Part shown: piece by piece, positions 26,301 to 33,100 of the stretch | How the letters are laid out: each line of letters starts with the position of its first letter | How positions within the stretch are numbered: position 1 is the first letter of the stretch | NCBI RefSeq assembly: GCF_001949145.1 | Contig: NW_019091381.1 | Span: 958,467 to 992,738, forward strand | Direction: 5' to 3' | Length of the DNA stretch: 34,272 nt | Source of the DNA: Acanthaster planci | Lineage: Eukaryota > Echinodermata > Asteroidea > Valvatida > Acanthasteridae | Program-made: the position numbers and the translations under genes | The notes under the pieces: model-generated | What the model was told of the DNA's origin: nothing | What the model saw: the letters and a program-made list of their open reading frames with translations, nothing else | Databases searched by the model: none

Positions 26301-26329
26301 CTACCCCACATTCCTGTATGGAAACTCAT
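2167..26329 (-). CDS. DAB2IP-like: SynGAP/DAB2IP/RASAL2-family Ras GTPase-activating protein, 17 exons, 3' end missing
   Basis: This is a split gene with 17 coding exons placed by GT/AG sites, phase matching and protein similarity recalled from the family. The joined exons give about 1,354 residues, numbered from the Met at 26329. Order: N-terminal basic region with RRKS and KRTKS motifs (about 45-90), PH C-terminal part (about 117-188), C2 (about 197-325), RasGAP (about 335-575), conserved GYTDLGKEL segment (578-614), Ser/Thr-rich disordered region (615-1287), start of a coiled coil (1288-1354). The arginine finger is R392 in LIFRANT, and the RasGAP signature FLRFLCPAI is at 503-511. Family role: cytoplasmic, membrane-associated GAP for Ras/Rap GTPases and signalling scaffold. 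Human paralogues are roughly 1,130-1,340 residues, so this protein is a little longer because of its tail. Vertebrates have several paralogues; which one this is co-orthologous to cannot be said from one locus. The C-terminal exon, stop codon and 3' UTR are not in view. Confidence 0.95.
2552..4570 (-). CDS. Exon 16, giant exon for the disordered Ser/Thr-rich region
   Basis: One exon of 2,019 nt (673 codons, phase 0 both ends) between acceptor tttccacag|CTATCG and donor GAAGTG|gtgagt; residues 615-1287. Low-complexity Ser/Thr/Pro-rich sequence carries short motifs shared with vertebrate paralogues: [12 protein letters not shown] (about 676-687, like LQKIFEDP.DSD), NLVDF (about 712), [10 protein letters not shown] (835-844, like PLSFQNPVYQ in DAB2IP/RASAL2) and NITSVDL. 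Possible phosphorylation or 14-3-3-type sites include RSNSGIGSP (about 1007) and RSLSLQ (about 1247). In vertebrates this part binds signalling partners. Long open frames on the opposite strand (for example 4050-4457) are shadows of this exon. Without the splice the frame closes 10 codons later. Confidence 0.96.
4571..4893 (-). other. Intron 15, pyrimidine-rich and open in frame
   Basis: On the coding strand the 5' two thirds is C/T-rich with repeated CTCC / CCCACTTC-type words and no stop in the exon 15 frame until 4707-4705. Otherwise ordinary. Confidence 0.7.
4894..5004 (-). CDS. Exon 15, GYTDLGKEL segment
   Basis: Acceptor tttttag|AGTACT and donor GAAAAG|gtttgt bound 111 nt (37 codons, phase 0 both ends). 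Residues 578-614 include [20 protein letters not shown], the counterpart of (F/V).GYIDLGRELS.LHSLLWE in human RASAL2/DAB2IP. The frame stays open past the donor for another 62 codons with Ser/Pro-rich sequence (to the stop at 4707-4705), so intron retention would be readable (see findings). Confidence 0.95.
5005..5318 (-). other. Intron 14; nothing seen
   Basis: AT-rich intron with good donor and acceptor. No repeat or gene was recognised. Confidence 0.7.
5319..5409 (-). CDS. Exon 14, RasGAP C-terminal end
   Basis: Acceptor ccaatag|GTTTGG and donor ATATCG|gtgaga bound 91 nt (1 + 30 codons). It gives [20 protein letters not shown], then [10 protein letters not shown]. Vertebrate paralogues have FG.KEEYM.FMN.FLEHEW..M..FL.EIS in the same place. 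It closes the helical GAP module. Confidence 0.96.
5706..6049 (-). CDS. Exon 13, RasGAP core with signature motif
   Basis: Acceptor ctacag|GTGGATCC and donor TTCACAAA|gttagt bound 344 nt (114 codons + 2). It holds residues 433-546, beginning VDPTKV. The RasGAP signature [20 protein letters not shown] lies at about 498-517; R505 corresponds to the conserved Arg that stabilises the arginine finger in p120GAP and neurofibromin. It continues [25 protein letters not shown], another family hallmark. Reading through the donor gives only 12 more codons before a stop, so the splice is well supported. Confidence 0.97.
6284..6346 (-). CDS. Exon 12, RasGAP domain
   Basis: A 63-nt exon (21 codons, phase 0 both ends) between acceptor cccacag|TACTTA and donor TGTGAG|gtgact. 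Its product begins [20 protein letters not shown]. Human paralogues read YL.DA(I/L)GEFI.ALYES(D/E)ENCE at this point, followed directly by VDP as here. Confidence 0.96.
6503..6582 (-). CDS. Exon 11, RasGAP arginine finger
   Basis: Acceptor ttttcag|ATGATG and donor GGAAAG|gtaagg bound 80 nt (2 + 26 codons). The peptide [20 protein letters not shown] carries the arginine finger (R392 by this numbering), as in LIFRENTLATK of SynGAP/RASAL2, where the Arg enters the Ras active site and speeds GTP hydrolysis. The finger is intact, so the protein is predicted to be catalytically active. The segment ends KLIGGK, like KL(V/I)GQK in vertebrates. Confidence 0.97.
6706..6868 (-). CDS. Exon 10, start of RasGAP domain
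   Basis: Acceptor cattacag|TACTTG and donor ACAATGA|gtgagt bound 163 nt (54 codons + 1). It gives [20 protein letters not shown], then [28 protein letters not shown]. This matches the first helices of the family RasGAP domain (V..K.KEE.A.ALVHI.Q..G.AK.FL..L.MSE). Residues about 331-384. Confidence 0.95.
6869..8305 (-). other. Intron 9; carries a short hAT-like element
   Basis: A 1.4-kb intron between the C2 and RasGAP exons. The only recognisable content is the terminal-inverted-repeat element at 7472-7770. No coding sequence was found. Confidence 0.75.
7472..7770. mobile_element. Short non-autonomous hAT-like DNA transposon
   Basis: The ends are loosely inverted repeats beginning CAGGGTTCCTGCAC on the left and, read inward from the right, CAGTGTTTGCACGG. 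Both fit the CAGNG end typical of hAT elements. TATGTG flanks both ends directly (7466-7471 and 7771-7776), a partial target-site duplication; hAT would make 8 bp. Inside, variants of CATGACTTTTCC recur (about 7503, 7654, 7692). There is no transposase frame. Superfamily assignment is inference. Confidence 0.6.
8306..8417 (-). CDS. Exon 9, end of C2
   Basis: Acceptor ctcatcag|GTACCC and donor GCACAG|gtaaga bound 112 nt (1 + 37 codons). The sequence starts [20 protein letters not shown] and continues [17 protein letters not shown], matching RIKARYQ(S/T)(M/I)(S/T)ILP...Y.EFAE at the C2/RasGAP boundary in vertebrates. The Gly-rich insert seen before this point in SynGAP is absent here. Confidence 0.96.
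8418..9096 (-). other. Intron 8; nothing firm seen
   Basis: Contains tRNA B-box-like words (about 8480 and 8632) without a convincing A box, so no RNA gene or SINE is called. Confidence 0.6.
9097..9151 (-). CDS. Exon 8, C2 domain
   Basis: A short 55-nt exon between acceptor gttctag|GGGTTG and donor GAGAAATG|gtaagc. It encodes [17 protein letters not shown], with the Gly and Trp codons at its two ends shared with neighbouring exons. It completes the family string Y(V/I)G.V.IP...(V/I)E.WYP. Too short to find alone; supported by phase 1 in and phase 2 out, exactly what exons 7 and 9 need. Confidence 0.94.
9152..9714 (-). other. Intron 7; simple repeat next to the donor
   Basis: AT-rich intron whose only notable content is the TTTG/TTTA repeat at 9644-9703, close to the exon 7 donor. 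Confidence 0.7.
9644..9703. repeat. (TTTG/TTTA)n simple repeat
   Basis: About 60 bases of TTTG and TTTA tetramers with a few interruptions, ending about 10 bp from the exon 7 donor. Confidence 0.85.
9715..9797 (-). CDS. Exon 7, C2 domain, basic loop
   Basis: Acceptor gcgcag|GTGTCTTCC and donor TATGTGG|gtaagt bound 83 nt (1 + 27 codons + 1). The peptide [20 protein letters not shown], then RRDKNYVG, matches the LP...VHLYR(D/E)..KKKKKDKN.Y.G pattern of human paralogues. The lysine/arginine-rich loop is typical of the family C2. The donor abuts a simple TTTG/TTTA repeat (9644-9703). Confidence 0.95.
10072..10170 (-). CDS. Exon 6, C2 domain core
   Basis: Acceptor tctgtag|GTACTAC and donor CTATTCAC|gtaagc bound 99 nt. 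The product [20 protein letters not shown], then [12 protein letters not shown], is the most conserved part of the family C2 domain (YYCELCLDD.LYARTT ... VFWGE.F.F in human). It supplies central beta strands of a C2 sandwich that contacts membrane and helps position the catalytic domain (family knowledge). Confidence 0.97.
10171..10615 (-). other. Intron 5; nothing seen
   Basis: A 445-bp intron inside the C2-coding part, with a G-run (about 10490-10500) and no gene or repeat. Confidence 0.65.
10616..10717 (-). CDS. Exon 5, PH-C2 linker and first C2 strand
   Basis: Acceptor tctcgcag|CATTCG and donor GAGAAA|gtgagt bound 102 nt (1 + 33 codons + 2). It encodes [20 protein letters not shown], followed by [14 protein letters not shown]. 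This aligns with the NLRRAV(H/K)PNKDN ... LKLWIIEAKDLP segment of the vertebrate proteins, where PH ends and C2 begins. An in-frame ATG lies in the open frame upstream at 10761-10759 (see findings). Confidence 0.95.
10718..13309 (-). other. Intron 4; 2.6 kb, short tandem duplication
   Basis: Separates PH exon 4 from exon 5. The end next to exon 5 is open in the exon 5 frame and contains a Met at 10761. A 41-bp tandem duplication lies at 11965-12046. No other gene was recognised. Confidence 0.7.
11965..12046. repeat. 41-bp tandem duplication
   Basis: Two adjacent copies of a 41-bp unit (AATACATGAT...GCCTATTGATACA), differing by an A/C change near the start and at the last few bases. A recent local duplication inside an intron. 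Confidence 0.85.
13310..13540 (-). CDS. Exon 4, PH domain
   Basis: The exon runs from acceptor ccaacag|ATCAGAC to donor GGAGAG|gtaaga, 231 nt, phase 2 in and phase 2 out. It holds residues 103-179. Recognisable landmarks are SHESLL (117-122), [14 protein letters not shown] (145-158) and [12 protein letters not shown] (168-179). The last is the C-terminal alpha helix of the PH fold, with its conserved Trp (W177). These match human family members almost residue for residue. PH domains bind phosphoinositides or partner proteins at membranes; the N-terminal strands of this PH fold are not obvious in any upstream exon. Confidence 0.96.
13541..14671 (-). other. Intron 3; nothing firm seen
   Basis: A 1.1-kb AT-rich intron. 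A weak inverted pair (CTGTCAGGGTTAAAG at 13987-14001, near-complement at about 14032-14046) may be a decayed transposon end, but no element boundary is clear. Confidence 0.6.
14672..14769 (-). CDS. Exon 3, KRMK...KRTKS motif
   Basis: Acceptor ttgtcag|GGTATT and donor GACGAGGA|gtaagt enclose 32 codons plus 2 nt. The peptide [20 protein letters not shown] matches the near-invariant [20 protein letters not shown] stretch of DAB2IP/SynGAP/RASAL2, which is what ties the N-terminus to this family. The run is strongly basic, so membrane or kinase-directed contacts are likely (inference). The linker that follows, before SHESLL, is shorter than in the vertebrate proteins. Confidence 0.92.
16806..16839. 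repeat. (CAAA)n simple repeat
   Basis: About eight AAAC/CAAA tetramers in a row, with one CATA variant near the end. Confidence 0.9.
18669..19709. mobile_element. Non-autonomous hAT DNA transposon with GAGACC subterminal arrays
   Basis: The ends are inverted repeats: CAGTGTTGTA starts the left end (18669) and its exact complement TACAACACTG closes the right (19700-19709). They fit the hAT CAGNG terminus. The flanks are an 8-bp direct repeat with one mismatch, ATTCATAT (18661-18668) and ATTCATCT (19710-19717), the target-site duplication length of hAT. Inside each end is a degenerate array of GAGACC / AAGACC hexamers (about 18681-18830 and 19553-19692). Known hAT transposases such as maize Ac bind subterminal hexamer repeats, so these are plausible transposase sites (inference). 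The middle has no transposase frame; a 121-codon open frame (19170-19535) resembles no known protein to me. Confidence 0.85.
25200..25300 (-). CDS. Exon 2, basic RRKS segment
   Basis: Acceptor tctgcag|ACGTC and donor TTATCG|gtaagt bound 101 nt. The reading frame that begins after 2 nt is open throughout and gives [20 protein letters not shown] and then 13 further residues ending SKLS. It joins exon 1 in phase 1 and exon 3 in phase 0. The [10 protein letters not shown] part aligns with the RRRSISGT segment just before the KRLK..KRTKS motif in RASAL2. RRKSAP looks like a basophilic-kinase or 14-3-3-type site. An ATG in another frame (AAGATGG, 25286-25288) soon meets a stop and is not used in this model. 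Confidence 0.8.
25301..26220 (-). other. Intron 1; nothing seen
   Basis: A 920-bp AT-rich intron between the candidate first exon and exon 2. No gene or repeat was recognised. Confidence 0.55.
26221..26329 (-). CDS. Exon 1 (candidate first coding exon)
   Basis: The exon ends in a good donor (GAAG|gtaggt) in phase 1, which fits the 2-nt start of the exon at 25300. The first in-frame Met after the stop at 26416-26414 is at 26329, in a good start context (ccaccATGa). The 36 codons begin [12 protein letters not shown] and end KLKDIPEE. That end resembles the KLEVPAE stretch before the RRRS motif in RASAL2, so coding status is likely. Alternatively this is an internal exon starting after an acceptor at 26314-26315 (tccatacag|GAATG), which would give 26221-26313 and need a further upstream exon in phase 1. 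Confidence 0.55.
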
Positions 26330-29300
26330 GGTGGAAAAACGTTCCCAAAATCTGTCTCGCTGCTCGTAGAATATCCAATCCAAATACAATAAAACCTCAG
26401 AATGCACGGTGCCTTAACCAAGACTTCATTTCCAAGGTTTCACATGCAAAGTTCACAAGAGAAGTAAAATATCCTCCTTAATTCTTCCTGGTCTAAGATG
26501 TAGCATTAAGTCTGCATCGGGTGAAATGATTCCCTTCAGTAGGCTGCCAATGCGAATTGTGCGAGTGTACATGTATATACCAACATCAACAGCAATGTAA
26601 GTGCCTGTAGAAATCTACAGGCTGGGTTTACAATACGTGGCATGTGAGGGTCAATGGGCTTTGCAACGAACAATCAGAAGCAGTCCCGTTGTGATTGTGC
26701 ATGTACTGTGCCAACAAAAACAAGACGGGTTGCCTATTCTGCTGCGCCGCAAGATGTCCAGTTGATATTGGGGATGGCATGGTCTCTCGTCACGTTTTTC
26801 ACATGGTATGGTTGTACAGCATCTATCTTCGTCAGCAGTGGCTCAATCATTCAGCTAGTGGACGATCAAAGATGGGTGTGTCCACCGTTAACCCACCGGC
26901 ACAATCGCCGACCAGGCAGCAAATGATATACCTTCATAACACAACCATCCACCACCACTCATTAAAATTGAAATGGATCTTTGCGACAGACTTGGATCAC
27001 TCCGGGGGTCTCTCATCAACCAATAGCCGGCTTCCGCTACTGATCCTGACACTACTAGAATTGCTAATATCCCGCAGATAAATAAAGCCATATTCACCCT
27101 CGTTCGTTAGATATTTACAATCTTATCTGATCCATTAACGAGATGAAATGTTGCTTCACATTCATTCTTTTCATAACTCCACCAGACCCTTATCTGAATA
27201 TATATATGTATCTATTAGACATAATGCAATTAACGAAGTGGTCACTCTTGGTGAAATGAATATTTAAAGTGCTCATCATATATTGATTTTCAAGGCTTAC
27301 TTTCTCAAATATGCAAAATACGCTTTGCAGAGCTCCGAGTATACGCAGAATGTCTGTTAACAACATGACATCATCCCAAAGGCATCTGTAAAGAAACACA
27401 GTGCTAAGGCAGGCAGACACATTTCAGTATTGTGCATTTCAACAATGACCACTTATTCTCACGGTACAAGCGCTTCGTAGCGTCGCTGTTCAAAGACTAT
27501 GACAATACACATGCGTGTATTATTAGTACATGATAAACATGTAACGTCTCCACAGATTATTGTGTGACCTCTATCAGCATTTAACAGAGGTTGACAAGCA
27601 AAATAAAGACCAAAAAATTGGCATTCAAGCTGAACATTTTGCTCACTCAGACATTTGGAACTGTTTCCAGGTTGTATTTTGAGTTTAACTGGAAAAAACT
27701 TTCTGCAAAAGGATACCAATTTTCAATGTATGACAAATGTCGTAGATGCATGATTACAAGGTCAATGATCAATAAAAACGTCCTGCATAACACCAAATAA
27801 ATTGTTCATTATTCCTGCTAAATGCTTTCTGATTTTTCTGGGCTTTTAACTTTTTTAACAATAAAAACAGATTTGTCCAATTGAACAGATAAACAAAACA
27901 CACATTCATTATCTTATAAATATAAATCTTAGGTGAGAACTATACAATTAGGAGTCTTGATGTCTAATTACAGCTAGCATGTATGACCATCTGGTTTGCT
28001 ATTAGTCCAGGTTTAAAGTTTGAATGAATTAATTCTGAGCCTCATGTACATGTATGTAGGTGTGTTTGCATCTTACAGCAGGTAGATAGCAATTAATTAG
28101 CAAGCTGAACCTATAGGCACCTATGTTAAGTATGAGGTTGGTTGTGACAATTAAGCTGAAACCAAGCTAAATCAACCTGGCAATAGTAAGCTTGTTCATG
28201 ACCTTTGCAAAGTTCTTCACAGTTTTATCTAGATAAGACTTTCAAACAGTGCAAATACACTGGAAGGAACAAAACCTAACATTTCTAAAAATACCAGCTG
28301 ACATGTTATTCCAATTTTATGCAAATCAATTATGCAGTCTTTGAAAACTTACTGGTACAATGGCACAATTGAAATTGCTCAGTCAATGAATGCGGTCTAA
28401 TTTTGGATGCAAATTCCAAACTTAATAATTATTCCCCTGCCTGACCGATAATCTGATAACTTATGCACAGACCAACAATGGTACAGTTTCTCCATCCATA
28501 CTGCCTTAACACTTTCATCATATTGATCCAGCAAAACGACGCCAAGATCGGCTGTCGGCACGTCAATGAAAAGCCAGAATGGCAGGAAGTGTGGGTAAAT
28601 ATGAGGCCTAATTCTGTTTAATGGAATAATGCAACGTTAAGTGGTATAATTCAATGTTGGAAGACACACCCTGTCTGATGCTAACAAGCCATTAGCTCCA
28701 TCTGTGGTGCCACTGTGACTGTTTTCTTGGGCTATAAATGTCACCTCTTTGGCTTTTTAGTTTGTCTCTAGTTTTCCTTGGCAGAGTGAGATCATGCTTG
28801 TGGTTCATTTGGTTTGGAATGCAGACAAACGTGGCTTGAGGGAACATGCATCGTTGCAAAGAAAAACACTCTTGGTGAAAAAAATTGAATTTTGAGCAAC
28901 TTGGTAAATCTAACCTAATTACCGAAATCACACATACACACTGCCTTCAATTCTTGTTTAATTCAATCGTCCTGGTCATTTAATTCCTAAACAGTCTACT
29001 CATCATTCCCAAAAACATTTGATTGAACATACTAAGATAGCTGGAAATAATTTTGTCATAGTAAGAACCTAGACGTAGACCTCATTCCTATGCAAATTTC
29101 ATTATTGCTCTCATCTTCAACTGGGTCAACTGGATGTTGCCATGGTATTGATTTTCATGTGAAGGAGGCAACCGGAATAATATATTCAGTCAATTTCTTC
29201 TGGTCTGCTTGATAGTTATCATTTCACAAAGCACAGCTGCGAATAAATTCGGCTCAAATGCAGTTGAAAATTTCCACATGGTTCACAGAAAGCCATGAAT

Positions 29301-29630
29301 GAAATTTGCTAAAGACACTATTAAAATGTTAAGCACATCCTTTGGTTTAGATCTTTAAGTAATTTTCACAATAAAAAGGGGTTCATTAGATAAAAATGAA
29401 ATAATACAAATGTTTCTAATTACACTGGCCAACCACAAACCTAACCTAACACAAAGGCTTTTTCAGACTTCAATTACTTAGTGATAGAAATTGCTGATAA
29501 TTTGCTCATCATCTTAACAAATATCTAATTATCCAGTCCCAGTTTCCCCTTCAAGTACCCAGAGATTTGAAGCCAAGGGAATACTGAGGAGCCCTTGCTC
29601 TTTTTCTACAATTTTAATACCAGAAATCGA
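26330..29630. other. Upstream region; no gene seen
   Basis: Contains the putative 5' UTR of exon 1 and a candidate alternative first exon at 26932-27091 (see findings). That stretch is less AT-rich and has a CCAAT word (27020-27024) and a CGGAAG word read on the minus strand (about 27031). Beyond about 27.1 kb it is AT-rich sequence with only short, unconvincing frames on both strands. It may be intergenic or the first intron of a longer isoform. Confidence 0.5.
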
Positions 29631-29631
29631 C

Positions 29632-30105
29632 AGACCATTTCACTAATAAATTCACAGTTATGCGTGCATGCACACAAATGGCCTTGGCAGCAAGAAGTGC
29701 AGGCCATTGGAACTGGACAGGGGTGCAATTTCGATCATTTTCTCCCAGGTTTTCTGGCTTTGTTCAGTTATTAGAAAATCTCATTATTTATCGTTTTTGC
29801 TAGAAAAAAACATGAAAGGAGACTAGCTTAGATACAGCAATCTCGTGAGCACAGGAAAAATCACGACTGTAAAATCTTTTTTCAGAGCACTAAAAATCCT
29901 GCTTTGATTAGAAACTGAGCAAAAACGATTTATTTTAATGGGATTTTCTGAAGAAAAAAACTGAACAAAGATAGAAAACCTGAGAGAAAATGATCCAAAT
30001 TGCACCCTGGTACACTTTCAATGGCCAGCTCACACTTCTTGCTGCCAAGGCCATTTGTGCGAATGCCTGCATAATTGTGAATTTAATTGAGTGAGAAGGT
30101 CTACT
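29632..30105. repeat. Large imperfect inverted repeat (foldback element)
   Basis: A left arm (about 29632-29801) and a right arm (about 29918-30105) are near-complementary along most of their length, separated by about 115 bp. The best block is a perfect 27-bp match, 29673-29699 against 30033-30059. Other paired words include GGTGCAATTT, GATCATTTTCTC, CAGGTTTTCT, TTTGTTCAGTT and CGTTTTTGCT. No protein frame. It looks like a foldback MITE or other palindromic element; superfamily and exact ends are not clear. Transcribed, it would form a long hairpin. Confidence 0.85.
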
Positions 30106-33100
30106 GGACGAGGTCACGGTAGAATTAGCCGGCACGTACCCCCCCCACATGCACATGTACATCATCGGGATTACTTAACTGCTAAGATCTAGTTCTAGAT
30201 GGCAGAAATACTATCGAGCACCACTGCTGCGTTTTTACTCTCTTTAATGTTCAACCGTTTCCAGCTACAGGATAGGACTCATTTTTCCATGCCTTAAACC
30301 CCAATCCTCAAATGCATGTGAATCATAATCTCCCTGGATTGATCAGCTTAAGATAAGGAATTTACTGGTGTTACAGTGATACATTTTGTGATACAATCGT
30401 CTGTCTGTAGTTAAGTTCACATGAATTTCCAACAATAAATTGAACAAAATGTTTGTGTTCTTCCAGAGAGGATGAAATCTTTCACAAATATTCTCAAGCA
30501 AATGCAAAGAACTCTATACTCAATACCAGTACACGTGTTGCCGTTGGCCAACCTTGTTGAGACAACGATAAAAACTTCTATGTCAGAATGCGCAATGATT
30601 CAGGATTGTTGTTTAGCCTATTAAAACTGATCTTACACACCTACAGTTTGGATCATGGACAATAAAGCCTATGAGAAAATTCCAGGGTGTCAAACCAAGC
30701 AGACAAGATAATGACTTCTGTCAGCTGCAAATTTCATGATAAATCACTTTTATTCCTCTCAATCTGTTTCCTCTTATTCATTTTATGTTGTGTGAAATCT
30801 CTCAGATTTTTTCCTCAGCACCATGCACGAGCACCTGTGTTATCTATCAAGCCCATCCGTTTCATTAAAGGCCAAGTACAAGCAAAGTAACGTACTGTAC
30901 TGAACATGTTAATATTAGTGAAGATATTGTAAATCAAATCACATGGCAGATGCTAAAATCAAGGTCCGTAGCTTATCCACCCAAAAAAAAAATGGATGCT
31001 AGACAATTTCTTAGACGTTCGCGCTCACTTTTTTCCACAAAACATTGTAAAAATTTCCCCGCATCAGAAGAATTTGCTAAATTGAGTGAATTTTGTCCAA
31101 TCATCTAGTTTTCGTGCGAAAGATGCATATGGTAGGTAAGTCTACCATATTAAGTCTAGTTAAGTAGTTAAAATCAAGGTCCAAGATCAACAAAGGCCTT
31201 CTACACATTTTCCTGACATAACATTTTTACAACGACAATGCTTGACTGGTGTGGACCTTGTCACGGGCATCAAATTCTGAACATTGATCTCCAGAAAGAT
31301 AACATTGATCCACAATGGTAAATCATGTCATTTTTATTAGTCACCAAGGTTTTACAACAATTACACACTATGCAGGTGCTTCAAGCCCAGATGATTTTTA
31401 TCGCTATGGTAACACATGCTCCCAGACAGCACATTTCCATAATTGCCAAAAAGGTTCTCAACGCAACCGTGGAAACACGGTTCACTGATATCATTGACAT
31501 TACGACTACTGTGAATGAAATGAAACACCACGCTCGGCAATCACCACCCTAGAAACCCACTCTGAAGCGGAATAGCGATCAGATGAGTCACTGTCTTTTT
31601 TTTTCCTCCTCTCCCCACTGGCTGTCATCAGGTACTCGAGAATTATGTGATATTACTTTGGGTGAAGCCCATACAGACAGGTGAATACAAGCATGGAATG
31701 ATAAGAGACCAAGGAAGTGGGAGGGGCAGTGTGATACAGTGGGATGGAGAGTAACATCAGGTCATGTCATATGTTGAACTCAAAGAGAATTCAAACTTGA
31801 CCGAGCTATCTTCCAATGACCAGTTCAACCTTCAAGCAGTGATGAAGATGACCACCAAACACAGACTGTACTGGTCACTCAAAGCCAACATTCAAACTAC
31901 ATGGGAAGGGGTCAGTAAACATGTGGTACCAATCCAATTAATTACACAGGTAGATGTACATGTATGTACATGTACATGACATAATGTTGGACAAGTGCCA
32001 CAAGCCAGTAACTTTTCCGAGGCATCCCTCAAACAGACAGACAAATTGCATCAGGAAACAGATGGCAAATGGATGGAAGACTTTATGGAGATAAGCCAAA
32101 TGCAACATTTGAAATCATGCCAAAAATACAGAGTACATTCCAAGGTCATGATGTTTCCTCCTCAATTAGTTAGGAAAGGGAAACTTGAATGAAAGCTTCA
32201 CTCTTCCAACAAACCCGTAACACACCTTTACGGCTCTGAAAACCTCTCTATCCAAATACGTTGTTACTCATTTGGAACGGTTTCAGTTTTCAATTCCTGC
32301 AACCACAAAGATTAAAGCTTTGCATGTACTGTGCAGAGTTGACAATTGATGGCCCCTCAGTAGGATGCTGCCAACTGGGAACTTCTCCACTTACCCTAAA
32401 ACTTCAATTTCCGCAAGCATTTTTTGCTTCATACAGCAGCAAGGTGAAACCACAAACGTACGTTCAAACCCTTCAAAATGATTCAGAATATTCCTTGAAA
32501 TACTGACAAATAGATAAACCTTTGGGGGAAAAAAAAGACAAAATCTAGACCGCAAAATGTTGGACTCAATAAATCTTTGAATGAACAAGCACACAAAGCC
32601 CAACACTAGTTAGAATTTCACTAACACGCAAAGCACTAGTACCGGTAGGCAACTGTGCATGACGTACCACCCTTCCATCCGCTAATAAAATCACTATCTT
32701 CAAAAAAAATCTGTGAAATAAAAACAGGCAAGACGACCGACATTTCCTGGCCAACTGTAAATGGAGAGTGTCAAGCAATAAGCCCTCAGGTAATCAAAAA
32801 GTAGGGTACTGGAACATCATGGATGAAGTGCACAAGGCCAAGATTTTAGTTCAATACTTAGATTTCCCCCTTTAATTAAGAAAACTAGGACTGACGATTG
32901 ATTTGTGAAAAAATCAACCAGTGATTCACAAATTAAAACTAAACTCAAATTTGCCAATATACACTGTCAGTTATAGTACGCTACAAGTACTGTACATCCC
33001 CAAAGCACCGTGCATGCACTGATGAGGGCGCTGTAAACATTTTTCAAAGACAAATGCTAGGGCTTGCAATTCAAAGCCGACCAAATCAAGCTGCATGAAT

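Noticed and set aside
26283-26407. Extending exon 1 upstream to a GTG at 26407
   Set aside because: GTG is not an expected start in an animal gene; the frame is simply open to the stop at 26414-26416. The Met at 26329 is the first usable start.
33001-33040. CTGATGAGGGCGCTG, resembling a hammerhead ribozyme core
   Set aside because: The required GAAA strand after a closing stem II is missing.
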